In this document: positions 23,058 through 33,500 of the stretch, piece by piece
How positions within the stretch are numbered: the first letter of the stretch is position 1
How the letters are laid out: every line of letters begins with the position of its first letter
DNA from: Siderastrea radians
Taxonomy: Eukaryota; Cnidaria; Anthozoa; Scleractinia; Rhizangiidae
Assembly: GCA_964017195.1 (NCBI GenBank)
Contig: OZ024895.1
Location: 25,895,875 to 25,959,874, forward strand
Length of the DNA: 64,000 bases
Reading direction: 5' to 3'
Program-made: the position numbers and the translations under genes
The notes under the pieces: generated by a model
Told to the model about the DNA's origin: nothing
What the model saw: only the letters and a program-made list of their open reading frames with translations
Database searches by the model: none

Positions 23058-23527
23058 CTCGGAATTTTTCCGAGAATTTTTCACTGTGTACTTACTATTT
23101 GTTTCATCTTTATAGCATTGGGTGGCTGGCTGTTTCACAAACAAGATCATCAAAGACAACAATTTTTTGGTTGTCCACCGGAAGCTCTTCGAGTGGAATG
23201 ATTTCATCACCGGGAGCCTCGATGACCTCGTAACCAACCTTGGGGTTGATTCGTTCAGCAAAGTCCTGCAAAAGAGCCTGGTATTTGTTCTGGTGCAGGT
23301 TTTTTTAAGAGAGGTAAATTTTATCAAACTCTAACAACTCATAAAGCATATGCAGTAATATGTTTGTTTTGCCAGAATTAGTGGGTCCACAAATCAGCAT
23401 CCGGAAAACATCGGCTGGCATGCAAGGGTGGCCTTGCTTGTAGCTACTCTTGGAAAAACCTGGGTCATAATTTGGAATCTTCATTTTTTTTTCTACATAT
23501 TCACGCTGGAAATATGTCATTACCAAA

Positions 23528-24061
23528 GTGGAAACAAATGGCAAAGGAAAAAACGGCCGTCGATCAACAAACACAAGACGTTCACTAAAATTTAGAATGG
23601 ACAAAATAAGCAAAGAATTTGGACAGCTTTCAGGAGAAGAGCTTTTTAAACCTATTACAAAAAGGCTTGATAAAAAGAGCAGCACCACTGCGGAAGAGGT
23701 GCAGGAAGAGGTGCAGGACAGTCCTGATTACACAATGGATGAATTTGACGAAATCAACCCGTTTGGTGATGAATTCAGACCGGATGCACCAACACCAGCA
23801 CCATCACCAGAACCATCACCACCACCAACACCATCACCACCACCAACACCACCACCACCACCAACACCACCACCCTCATATCAAGAAGTTGTTGATGAAG
23901 ATTTTCCACAACCACCCCCACCGCTGATGGAAGAAAAATCCACACGTAAAGAGTGGGGGATGCCGGGACCGGTTGAGCCAGAATATTCCCATGAGTCAAC
24001 CCTGTTGCAAACGGTCAATCAGCTGATCACGAAATATGGAGATGACCCAATTGCAAAGTAA
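23528..24061 (+). CDS. Proline-rich Polinton protein with PPxY motif
   Basis: 177 codons (an internal start at 23597, MDKISKEFGQ, is also plausible). The N-terminal part is charged and Lys-rich; an acidic stretch (MDEFDEINPFGDEF) follows; residues about 85-117 are a run of Pro-Thr-Pro-Ser repeats ending in PPPSYQEV, which contains PPxY, a WW-domain (NEDD4-type ligase) ligand used as a late-domain or entry motif in several virus groups. The gene diverges from the ATPase. It ends in an in-frame TAA (24059-24061); the same frame continues as the next entry, so both may once have been one protein. Confidence 0.65.
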   Translation: METNGKGKNGRRSTNTRRSLKFRMDKISKEFGQLSGEELFKPITKRLDKKSSTTAEEVQEEVQDSPDYTMDEFDEINPFGDEFRPDAPTPAPSPEPSPPPTPSPPPTPPPPPTPPPSYQEVVDEDFPQPPPPLMEEKSTRKEWGMPGPVEPEYSHESTLLQTVNQLITKYGDDPIAK

Positions 24062-24499
24062 AAAGTAAAAAAATCTCCATTACATGGTTATTCCGTGGAG
24101 GAACTAAAAAAAGTAAGAGATAGAATTTATGCGAAAAGAAGGGTAACAAAAGAATCTCTTTCGAAACGGTTACAGGAGGGGAAGCAGAGACTAAAGTCCA
24201 CTCCCCCACGCAAAAGAGAAATTCCTCCAACCCCCCTGGAAAAAGCTGTCATGAGCCGAAGACCTTTTTTTGAGACTTCAGACGGTGACGAGGACTTCTT
24301 CCCTGAAGAACAGGATTCGGAAACCGAAGGAAGTGGCATCGCTGATGAAGCTGAAAAATTGATCAACCAACTTTACTTGAACATTGGATCGATAGAAGCA
24401 GGAAACAGCTCAATAAAACTGCTTGATTCACTAGTTGGACTCGGTGCAATCGACAAAAAGCAAAAGAAAAAAATTATTCGTAATTATATAGACCAATGA
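24062..24499 (+). pseudogene. Downstream half of the proline-rich protein, or separate small gene
   Basis: In the same frame as the preceding gene after one TAA; first ATG-like candidate at 24095 (MEELKKVRDRIYAKRR). About 134 codons: basic helix first, acidic middle (DGDEDFFPEEQDSE), then a helical C terminus (LINQLYLNIGSIEAGNSS, IRNYIDQ). Its TGA overlaps the ATG of the next gene (ATGA, 24496-24499), typical of compact viral gene order. Probably a minor virion protein; family not known to me. Confidence 0.55.
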
Positions 24500-25261
24500 T
24501 GACCTTAAATCTTCTGCTTGACTCGAGCCTCGCAAAACTACAAAGAACCGGAGCCGCTCAGGTTTCACACGATTTCACAATTAATTTTCAACCTCCGATT
24601 AAGTTAGATTCAGGAAACTATAAAGCCTCGCTTAACAAACTTATCACTATGAGTTACTCATGGTACAACATCGATGACACTTTTGACAACAACAAAATTC
24701 GCTGGAGAAAGAAGTCTGAAGAGTGGCAGACCTTGACATTCCCGAACGGAATGTATGATTACAAAGACATCAACAGTTTTCTTCAGACCCAAACCGGTAA
24801 AGTAGACCCGAAAGACAAAGACAGTGGTTTCATTTTCACTCTGTATTTCGATATGAGAATTTTCCGGGTTGTCATTTTGATGCATGAAATTATGAGCTTG
24901 ACCTTTCTCAAGGAGCTTTCGCTGAATTGCTTGGTTATGAGAAAAAGATCTTGACGGGAAAAAAGAATTTTTTCGGAACAATCGTCCCGAATATCACAAG
25001 AAGCGTTGATTGGGTGTTTCTGCACTGCGATCTGATCACACGGCGAGCAAACGATGTTCCAAGCGATGTGTTGCACAGTTTCTCAACAACAGGGCTTCAG
25101 GTTAGCTATCCATTTCAAAAGGAGCCGTATCGGCTTTAGTGGCATCCTGTGAATAAAAGCGAGATTAATGCAATAAGGATTTGGGTGACAGACGGAAGAA
25201 ACAATCTCCTGGATCTCAACGGGATAGACGTTGCGGTTAGCATAATGATTGAAAAAGAGTA
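24496..25261 (+). pseudogene. Polinton minor capsid (penton-like) protein
   Basis: Position between accessory genes and the major capsid gene, and the motifs MTLNLLLDSS, SWYNI, FPNGMYDYKDIN and SFSTTGLQVSYPF, fit the single jelly-roll minor capsid protein of Polintons. Total about 255 codons, the usual size. A frameshift lies between about 24880 and 24927 and an in-frame TAG at 25137-25139; the final segment (IRIWVTDGRNNLLDLNG) is still readable to the stop near 25261. In a virion it would occupy the five-fold vertices (family knowledge). Confidence 0.75.
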
Positions 25262-25289
25262 AGGATTTTGTTGGCATAAATATACAACC

Positions 25290-25667
25290 ATGAATCACCC
25301 GAGCGAGTAAGCAAGCTTTTTTGACGAAAAAGCCGGAAGGTATCGATATAAACACAAGGGGTCGGGTGTGATCCGTGACACCCTTATGGCCATCGGCAAA
25401 GCATTTAAAGGCACTGTGAAGAACGTGGCAAAGACAGCCGCCGAAAAAGCCACAAAAATAATCGATGAAAAAGTGGGGCAGAAAGTTGGTGAACTTGCTG
25501 TCGAAAAAGGTTCAAAACAAATACGAAAACTACTGCAAGAGCGAAAGCAAAAACCGGTGTCTCAGGATGCAAAAAAGAAACTTGCAAACATTTTGCAAAA
25601 CCGAGTGCCAAAAAAATCAGATGGCGCCCTTGTGAAATTAAATCGAATTTTGGCAAACGAAATTTAA
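25290..25667 (+). pseudogene. Small basic Polinton virion protein
   Basis: 126 codons, Lys-rich, with an in-frame TAA at 25308-25310 only six codons after the ATG. Recognisable parts: FFDEKAGRYRY, GSGVIRDTLMAIGKAF, then a long Lys/Ala helix. Such short basic proteins between the two capsid genes are regular in cnidarian Polintons and may be core or membrane-active proteins comparable to adenovirus small core peptides; function inferred. ATAAATATACAACC precedes the ATG. Confidence 0.55.
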
Positions 25668-25706
25668 TCGCAGAAATTTTTTCTCTTAATATAAACAATT
25701 GTTCAC

Positions 25707-26975
25707 ATGTTCAGAACTCAACCATATCTCGAGAAGACTACATACGTCCAAGTGAATTTGGACACCCCGCTCACCTTCCCTGGGAATAACCAAACTCAAA
25801 ACAAGTCGGGCCACAAATTTACCGTAAGAGACCGGGATAATTTTTATGACTGGTACAACGCTTATTTCCGCGTCGATTTTAAGTTTGAAGCTGTAGCAAA
25901 CGGAGCCAACATTGGCGCTGACACCCAATCGGCTCCGATCAACGGTTCTTTCTCATTGATCAAAAGTTTGAACCTTAAATCAGCGGGAAAAACTCTGTAC
26001 GAGGCGAACGATATCCACAAGGTTACTTTCATCAAAAACCTGCTTGCCTTTTCGGACGATTTTTCGAGAAGCGTGGCTAAAAACCAATTTTGGTATCTTG
26101 ACTCTGACGCCACCACAGTGACTGATGGCAATGCCACGAACGTTGGAATGCGGGCAAGGGCGCTTCTATCACACGAAGGCGAGACAGTTCAGACCATTAT
26201 CCCTTTGAACCGATACTCCTTCTTCGAAGGTCTTTCCGACAGGCTGCTGCCACCGATGCAACTTGAGTTTGAAATTGTTCTGCAAGACGACAGAGAAATG
26301 ATTTTCCAAAACGATGGAACACCTCGAAGGATTGTTGTCCGTAAATTGGAGTGTGGGTCCCACAATTACAGTTAACTGGTAAAGGGAGACCCTGGCCAAT
26401 GAAAATTTCTTGCAGCCAACCCAATGGAAATACTTGAAAGAAGTTTTGCATCTGAGCAGCTCCCGAAGGGATGCGAATGGTACGTGGTAAATTACACCTG
26501 GGGTAAAAAACCCCAAGCATGTCTTTGTATTCCTTCAACAAACTCGGAAACAAAATGCTTTCACGTAAAACCCTTACCTCTTTGACACATTTGATATCGA
26601 TGGTGATAACTCGGCAAGATTAGCCACTTGCCGCTTTCAGTACGGCACAAACTTTTACCCTGAGCTTGATTACGACCATGACTTTAAAATAAGAATTTTG
26701 AATGATTTAATCAATTTCAGATACAGAAAGAACGACTACAACACCGGCGTTCAGCTGCAGCTCGCCAACTTTCAGAAGTTATACCCAATTATCTACTTTA
26801 ATCTACGAAATACCAAAGAAAGTGTGACAGGCGACCCCAAAAAGCTCGAATTCCATTACAGACTGAACGAAGCCGCTAACGCTCAAGATTACACAATCTT
26901 CGCCGTGGTTTTGAATGAAGAAATGAAGAAGAATTTGTGCTGAAGCAAATTGGCAATGAGCTTGTCGCCGTCTAG
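25707..26975 (+). pseudogene. Polinton major capsid protein (double jelly-roll)
   Basis: The first 222 codons are open (MFRTQPYLEKTTYVQVNL, DFYDWYNAYFRV-like strands, FFEGLSDRLLPPMQLEFEI). Homologous sequence continues in other frames to 26975: a middle part near 26380-26600 with several stops, then 26698-26943 (YNTGVQLQLANFQKLYPII, FHYRLNEA) and a final frame-shifted EEFVLKQIGNELVAV end. Full length would be about 420 codons, normal for the hexon-like capsid of Polintons and adintoviruses. At least three frameshifts and stops make it non-functional. An AATATAAAC motif lies about 15 nt before the start. Confidence 0.85.
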
Positions 26976-27011
26976 AAAAATAAAAAATTCTGAATATAAT
27001 ATACACGCACG

Positions 27012-27707
27012 ATGAGCACAACTTATCATCCATATAAAATCGCACTGACTGATGGTCAGAAAAAGAAACTTCAAAAAGCTTATGTTTCGAAGACAGCTGT
27101 TACTCTGAGAGTCAAACCAGGCCAAATTGGGCGCGGTGACGAACTCCTTCTCACTGCTACTCAGATCTCGCGACTGAAGAAAGCCGCAGCGGCAGGGAAA
27201 GGGGTTGAGCTAAAATTAAGCCAGACCCAGATTCAAAATACTGCGCAGCGTGGTGGAAATTTGTTTTCTGCTGTGCTAGGTTTGGCACGACCTTTGATAA
27301 TGCCAGCCCTTGGGGCATTAGCAAGTGCAGGTTTGAGTTTCGGCGCTGAAAAGGTGCTGAAAAGGATATTCGGAAAGGGTTTTGGGCCGAAGGAAATTAA
27401 GCCTTATAAACGTGTCCAGCAAATGACTCCTACTCAGAAACAGGCGGCGGAACAATATCTTGTTGGAAAAGGTTTAGTAAAAGGAGGCAGCGCACAATAC
27501 GGCGGCTTCCTTGGTTTGTTAGCGTCTATCGGAGTACCTTTGGCTATCAGTTTAGTCAAAAAAATACTCGGAAAAGGCCTGCAAACGCAACTACCACGCC
27601 CACGACAACGACGATCACCCCGCCCCCCACCTCCAAAGGGAGGAGGAATGCAAATGCGACCCCCACCTTTCTTTGGAACTTGGGATGATTATTTGAAAAA
27701 AAAATAA
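27012..27707 (+). CDS. Polinton minor virion protein, GQK-motif family
   Basis: 231 residues, intact. The N terminus has two related motifs, LTDGQKKKLQKAY and LTATQISRLKKAAAAG, followed by LKLSQTQI; the middle is hydrophobic (residues about 85-115, LARPLIMPALGALASAGL; and about 165-185, GGFLGLLASIGVPLAI), and the C terminus is Arg/Pro-rich ending WDDYLKKK. This layout, amphipathic and hydrophobic with a basic tail, recurs in Polintons beside the capsid gene and may act as cement or membrane-lytic protein (inference). AATATAATATACAC lies just upstream. Confidence 0.7.
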   Translation: MSTTYHPYKIALTDGQKKKLQKAYVSKTAVTLRVKPGQIGRGDELLLTATQISRLKKAAAAGKGVELKLSQTQIQNTAQRGGNLFSAVLGLARPLIMPALGALASAGLSFGAEKVLKRIFGKGFGPKEIKPYKRVQQMTPTQKQAAEQYLVGKGLVKGGSAQYGGFLGLLASIGVPLAISLVKKILGKGLQTQLPRPRQRRSPRPPPPKGGGMQMRPPPFFGTWDDYLKKK

Positions 27708-28147
27708 AGTTTAAAGATACACCTCCATCCAACATAGACCTCAGAAAATGGTGCGATTATTTGCGCATCCCCATCAAAGGTATTTTTAGCAGAACCGAAA
27801 CAAAACCCCTGTTCCATTCCCCATGCATTATCAACTTGGATGGTTTTGGAAGTTTGGGAACTCATTGGGTGTGTTGTTGGGATGCCAAAAATGGCACGTA
27901 CTAGTATTTTGATTCATTTGGGCTTCCGCCACCTTTGCAATGGGAAAAAGAAATGTCAATGCACGGAATCAAACATTTTTTCAGAAATGGCAACCAAATT
28001 CAATGGGAACAAAGTGTGAGATGTGGTTACTACTGCCTTCTCTTTTTAAACGAAAGAAACAAAGGCACCAGTTTCGTCGACATTTTGAAAATGTTCACCG
28101 ATGATGTCCTTCAAAACGAACACATCGTAAAGAATTATTCTTCATAA
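27708..28147 (+). pseudogene. Adenain-like (Ulp1-fold) maturation cysteine protease
   Basis: Virion-maturation protease related to adenovirus protease. Visible active-site context: His in GTHWVCCW, the acidic residue in YFDSFG, Gln in IQWEQSV, and Cys in RCGYYCL. About 145 codons are readable. An in-frame TAG at about 27900-27902 separates the His half from the Asp/Cys half. No ATG is present at the expected start beside the end of the preceding gene, so the start codon is probably also mutated. Confidence 0.82.
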
Positions 28148-28157
28148 GATATATACA

Positions 28158-28986
28158 GTGGAAGTGTACTGTGTGAAAGAAAAGCGGCACGCCCCCAGTG
28201 TGAAAGGAAGTGAAAAGGTTGTAATCACAAAGAACAATCGAAAACTCTTAAAGGTAAAATGCGCTAGTTGCGGAATAACAAAAACACGTTTTATGCCGGG
28301 AAACTAGGTGAGCCCTCCCGCGCGGAGGGCGGTAGTGTGCTTGGCAACATTGCCATGACGGTGGGTGATCTAGCCATTGAAAAAGGGATCCCATTTCTTG
28401 CGAAAAAAGGGTTTGAGGCTGGACGTTATTATGCGTCTGAAGCTTTGCGAAACCCCAATCTGCAAAAGAAAGACAAAGCCCCCCTTTGCTAGACAAAGCC
28501 CGCCCAGTTTTTCAAAAAGTTGGCAGCGAAATGCTCGATCAAATTTCAACCAAAGTTCGGCCAAACAGACGCTACAAAACGGACAGACCGAATTTAGATG
28601 GGGCTGGGTTTGACATCCATTCAGCGATAGGAAAACTTCCCAAACCAAAACGGGGTTGGACATTACCGGGCCATAATTATACCGGGCCATATAATCCCCT
28701 TGAACAGCAGGTGAACTACGATCCAGAAACGGGTCAGATTCGAGAAATATATTAACCACCAACGGGGGCAACAGACGCAATCGCAATGCAACATGACGTG
28801 GACTATGGTGTTTGTTCAAACCGAAGCAAAAAATACGGTGAAAATGAAAAAAATTGCAAACACAAAGCGGACAAAAAAAATGTGAAGGCTCTTGACGTAG
28901 TTCCGTTGAAACAAAGGCAGTGGGGTCATGCAGCTGCGAGGAACACAATTAATTTGAAACAAGAGTTGGGGTTGGGCTTGAAGTAG
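28158..28986 (+). pseudogene. Zinc-ribbon/VP1-type phospholipase A2 protein
   Basis: Three parts in changing frames. First (from GTG at 28158): YCVKEKRHAPS and KVKCASCGITKTRF, a short DUF5679-like zinc ribbon. Then a linker (28268-28492, GIPFLAKKGFEAGRYYASEA). Last (28486-28986), a parvovirus-VP1-like phospholipase A2 domain with LPGHNYTGPYNPL (calcium-loop-like) and the catalytic AMQHDVDYGVC box. Breaks: a frameshift near 28300, another near 28490 beside a short duplication (GACAAAGCCC), and a TAA at 28753-28755. In related viruses this lipase opens the endosomal membrane during entry (family knowledge). Confidence 0.75.
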
Positions 28987-29113
28987 TGCTCCACCACTTT
29001 TCAAACTCCTGTTTTGCGCGCCGCCTGCTTGCAAAGGTTTTAGGAAGGTGATGAGAAATAGATTCCATAATCTCTTTTTTGTGGGGCCAGCATTCAGAAG
29101 GTACCATTTCAAA

Positions 29114-29528
29114 TTAATTGTGCAGAAAACAGGGGTAGTTCACTGACTTGCCGGTTATCTCCTGAAATTGAGCAATAATCTTACCCAGAAAAGCGACCTC
29201 GCTGGAAGAAAACATTTCCTTGTCAATGTTCCATTTCCGAAAAACATTTTTTAAATGAACATTAGTCGTAGGAGGCGCAGTGGAACTTCTTCCCCGACTT
29301 TCTTCTTGGAACTGTTCATCATCATTCACATTCAAACACTCTACCACATTTTGGAAATTCACGACAGAACTCATTCACCACATAAACTAGTTTCTCCTTG
29401 CATGAAGGACAACGATTAATCATATTTGATAATGGGCATAAGTGTAATTCATTTCTTTTTTGCAATATTTCTTGCATCATTTTTGACGAGATTTTCACAC
29501 CTTGCAAACAACCAAATGGGTCGTCCAT
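29114..29528 (-). pseudogene. Small Polinton protein with Cys pairs, unknown
   Basis: Minus-strand gene starting at the ATG 29528 (MDDPFGCLQGVKISS) or at 29570. The first part has CPSCKEKLV; a frameshift between about 29322 and 29374 leads into a Ser/Thr-rich stretch and a C-terminal helical block (FRKWNIDKEMFSSSEVAF, AQFQEITGKSV). About 135-150 codons. It is transcribed away from the integrase from a shared AT-rich gap. Function unknown; the Cys pair suggests metal binding. Confidence 0.5.
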
Positions 29529-29550
29529 TTTTTTTATTGTATGGTATACA
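29529..29550. promoter_or_regulatory. Divergent promoter-like motif
   Basis: 22-bp gap between two ATGs in opposite directions, containing the near-palindrome TTGTATGGTATACAA. TATACA ends at the integrase ATG, and its complement faces the minus-strand gene. Fits the TATATAC-type motif seen before other genes of the element. Confidence 0.45.
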
Positions 29551-30558
29551 ATGAGCGCGCGCATTTTCAATAGGTTGTCAAAAATTTATTACAGCCCCCA
29601 AGGGTATTGGAAAGGGTTTGCAGCGATTAAGAAATTAGCCCAGACAGCGAAAGTCTCGGAAGATGTGGCTCGAAACTGGTTGATGAAGCAAGCTCTTTGG
29701 CAGGTTTATTTACCAGCCCCACGGTACATTCCAAGACCGAAATTTGATGTTCCTGTTCCAAACAAAGTTCACCAAGCCGATCTTCTGTATCTCCCACACG
29801 ATCGCCCACCACGCTCCCGTAAAACTTTTCAATATGCCCTCGCAGTGGTAGATGTGGCCTCTCGATACAAAGAGGCCGAACCGTTGACCACAAAAGAGGC
29901 CAAAGAAGTCGCAGCTGCTCTGGAACGGATTTATAGTCGTGGTCCTTTGAAGTGGCCGAAACTGCTTCAGGTCGATCCTGGTCGTGAGTTTATGGGCGCT
30001 GTGAATCAACTGCTTTCGAAACATAATGTTGAGGTTAGACGCGGCTGTGTGGATATTTACCGCGATCAAGCTATCGTTGAAAGATTCAACCGCACCCTGG
30101 CTGAACGACTGTTTGGACACCAATATGGGGTTGAAATGCGCCTCCCAGACTACAAAATATCGACTGAATGGATGGCCCGACTGCCCACTGTTATTTCAGC
30201 TTTGAATAAAGAAGTCACTCGACTGACCGGTCAGAAACCCGTTGAGGCCATCAAAGAGAAAACTGTTCCATCCAAACCCTCGACCCCTTATTTGAGACCC
30301 GTTGGTGTAAACGAAAAGAAGCTCCCCTCCGGTTTAAGTGTTCGCTATCTCTAACAACCTCGTGAACTTGAAGGTGGCCGGCGAAGAGCTACCGACCCAA
30401 TCTGGTCTCTGAAAGTTTACGAGATTGAAAAGATTATGATAAAACCAAATGCACCTGTTCTCTATTATTTGTTTGACGGACCAAAACGCGGGTTTGTCCG
30501 CGAAAAGCTTTTGGTTGTCCCTCCAGATACACAGCTACCACCGGCAATCTTACCATGA
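29551..30558 (+). pseudogene. Polinton retroviral-type integrase
   Basis: DDE integrase that inserts the element with a 6-bp duplication. Starts at 29551 (MSARIFNRLSKIYYSP) with TATACA immediately upstream. Catalytic residues: Asp in HQADLLYLP, Asp in LLQVDPGREF, Glu in DQAIVERFNRTLAE. The N-terminal helix-turn region precedes the core; an SH3/chromo-like C-terminal part (SLKVYEIEKI, YYLFDGPKRGF) follows an in-frame TAA at 30352-30354. Total about 335 codons, the normal length. Only this single stop is evident. It converges tail to tail with PolB. Confidence 0.9.
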
Positions 30559-33500
30559 AACTCGATCGGTTCTGTGTGAATGCCGTCTTCCAATACCCAG
30601 CGTTTGTCCTAGTTAGCGCTCAGCCCCAGCTTCTGCTGTTCGTACGTAACCATCCTCCCGTTGTTCATGCGAAAACCAATCTTCGTTGCCATGTCCTTGT
30701 TGCCGTCCAAAGCTGACTTGAAACGCTGCCACGTGATCTCGTTCTGTTTCTTTGACACCCCTTTCGTGCTGAACTTATTTTTTTCGCCCTCAGGTTCATC
30801 GACGAAATAACATTTTGAGCAGAGTGCAATCATTCTGCTGCCTTCACACTCGAGTTTAAAGAGCCCAGGGGTCCGACTGCTCCAGTTGTCCCAAGCTAAC
30901 CACTCTTGCTTTTTTGCCTCAAATTCCGTTTGCAGCTCTGGTTTGACGATGTCTTCCAACTTTTCTGCGCTGATTACCATGTAATTGCTGTCTGTGTCCA
31001 TCTGAATCAATTGGAAATCTCTTCTGTCAAAATACCTGTCAAGAAAGTCATAATAGAATTCAAGCATTCGAAGCTTTGCCAGTTGATATACAGCTATTCT
31101 TACCTGAAATGGTCTTCTGATTGTGATCCGAGGCTTTCGGCTTTCCAGCTCATACGCCTGCCTGATCTCGTCAAGATCACTGAAATATGCGCTTCGCAAG
31201 GCTCTGTCGACTACCTTCTCGTCTTTGGTGTAAATGATGTTTGTTTGCCGCTCCAAGGCTTCGATGAGCTTCCTGTACCCGCTATTTCCTAACAGCTTGA
31301 ACACCTCGGCCAGCAGCGCCTTGCTTTTTTCCACGTCTCCAGTCCGGCGCGCCTCCGTCACCTGCTCCACGAACCAAGTGAATATCTTAGTTGGTTGGTA
31401 GTCAATCGTCCGATAAACATTTGTGATCACTGCTCCATGCTCAAGATATCATCTAAGTAGAGGAGCGTATAATAATATCTTCTTTGCGGACAATGCGCTC
31501 GTGAGTGTTCTCCCGTCTCCGCGCTTTCGCCCCGTGCGCTTCAGGTAATCAAGCATATGCTGCGGCACAGCTTCAATTGGTACCTCTTTGTTGTAGAAGA
31601 ATTAATGGGCACATCTCCTCGAACTTTGGGCGCAAGGGCTCAGGGATCTCTATATCGACTTCGGCAAATCCGAACCATTTTCCTTCTTTGAGCCTTTGTG
31701 TTAGTATGGGAGCGGCGGCTTGGTAGTTATAATGCACGACCCTTCCCTTTCCGCAAGGCATGTCTCTGAGCATGGTTGACAAGTATAAAGCATTGGCGTC
31801 GTATCCCAGGATATTTTTGCAAAGACGGGGTTCCACTATTCGATGAGACCTTATCTTCGTGACTCCAACTTCGTGGTATCTTGTGAAAACGAGGCTCGGG
31901 CCTCCGACAACAGCTTCTTTCAGCATCTCATACGCTTCTTTGCCCGGGCTGTAAAGCTCCACGTCCCGCTCAACACATCCGCGGAGCAAGTAATGTAAAC
32001 TCACACCTGGGATGCTGACAGCTTCTTTCAGAATATCGATTCCCTTATCAGTGTAGAAAGCACGCATCTTTTCCAGAGCCTCGAGGCCAGGAGCCACATC
32101 GAGATTATTGTAGCAACGCAGCCAGTCTGCGAAGGTACACATGCCCTTTTCTTTGAACAGACGCTGACACCCCTCCCATTCCTCCCACGTGAGAACGTAG
32201 TCGCCCTTCAGCTTTGGATACCACTCCTCATATTTCGGAAGCCCGCGAAAATCAAGTTTTTCAAGAGTGTCAAACCACTCGTACGGAAACCACAATTTTA
32301 CAGTGTCGCATTCGTAGGCTTTCACCCATTTCTCGTAGCTGGTCCCCGGACCTAAGTAGTTCATGATGTCGAGAAAGCGAAAGCTGCTCGTCACACTAAA
32401 CATGATCTTGTTTCCATTTTTCGCCACTCTGACTTTACCGGTTGTGTCAGCTAGGCGCTCCGCGAAATGCTCTCTGATCAGCTTCAGATCGTATCGCCCG
32501 GAGTTGAACCCGAGAACTGGCACCCGGTCACACCATTCTTCGTTTTTGATGCCCTGCGCTTTTGGAAGCATCTCCACGTCCTCAGGCATGAACGCTGCTC
32601 TTACTTTGGTCCGGATGTTTTTCCCGCGCCGCTCCAGTTCTTCCATGAACTGGCGGACCAGCTCCGCTGGGTTTTTTTCACCGATATTGGCACGTGTGCG
32701 TTTTCAATCGTGAGCATACCTGTCGGCTCCTTCCGCTTATTCTTATCCCCGTACGCTTCAAAATCGTACAAGATCGCGTGTGGGAAGCTTTGCGTTTGAG
32801 GCTGTGGCAGCTCCACATCTTTTTCCCCTACCTCACACGCCCATGCCTCGATTACGTGGTAGCCAGCAGCTCGGAGCGCTTTTGTGCGTTTTACAGTTGC
32901 TTTAAACCGGTCTTCTCGTGTTTGGTCATTGTGGGTAATGATTTTATAACGATCATTCGGCATCCGGCAACATTTTCGGCATCCGTGCCAGTGACAGCCG
33001 TGGTATTGAAATACAGTCCTCGTTTTGGGGTCGTATCCGTCAACAGGTGCGCGCTCAACCCACCGCTCGCCGAAGTGCCCGCATGCCGCGTGGTGAATGT
33101 GAATTTTCCGCCGCGTCCCTTCTTGTTCGATCCAGGGAAGAGATTCTGGAGAAGCTGTATGTTTTGGAAAGAAGGCCTTCTCGAAAGCTGTCTGCGGTGC
33201 TTCAACTCTTTCGGCCGGGCAATCAATTACCGTCTTCCCTTGAGCGCACGTTTGGGTATGCCGTTGAAGGTTGCAAGCTTGAGTGAATCTTGTACGGCAA
33301 TGAACACATGCATACGTTCTTGCAAGCTTCGAAATATCCTTGATGACGAACGCGTGCCCCTCGTAAATTCCGATTGTCAAAATGTTCGTCAGCTTGGCCG
33401 GCGGGTTTCGTCTAAGGTGCCATACCACCTCACCCTCCACGCGCACAGACTCATAGACACGGATACCGAGCCAATCCGAGAAATCTAATTTCTGATTCAG

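Larger units (their letters stand above)
22548..23132. mobile_element. Inverted tRNA-derived (SINE-like) insertion in the ATPase
   Basis: Flanked by TTTCACAAACAA on both sides (22536-22547 and 23133-23144). Inside, two copies of a tRNA-Thr-like unit face each other (22602-22674 minus, 22985-23057 plus), each followed by the same tail (CAGTGAAAAATTCTCGG). A third partial tail lies at 22846-22897. It looks like one SINE-like copy inserted into or recombined with another in opposite orientation. Confidence 0.8.
22255..23520 (-). pseudogene. Polinton FtsK/HerA-type packaging ATPase
   Basis: DNA-packaging ATPase that would pump the genome into capsids. Walker A is GPTNSGKT (near 23380) and Walker B VVFDDL (near 23155). 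The C-terminal third continues at 22257-22535 ([24 protein letters not shown]). Two breaks: an in-frame TAA just after the Walker A half (near 23307), and a 585-bp tRNA-derived insertion (22548-23132) flanked by a 12-bp duplication. Start is 23520 or 23484; both are ATG in the same frame. Removing insertion and duplication rejoins the frame. Confidence 0.88.

Noticed and set aside
23619..23999. His-rich (+) and Val-rich (-) frames
   Set aside because: Alternative readings of the CACCACCA-type repeat that encodes the proline-rich segment in the chosen frame.
32694..33488. 264-codon plus-strand frame
   Set aside because: Antisense shadow of the DNA polymerase, whose exonuclease motifs are on the minus strand.
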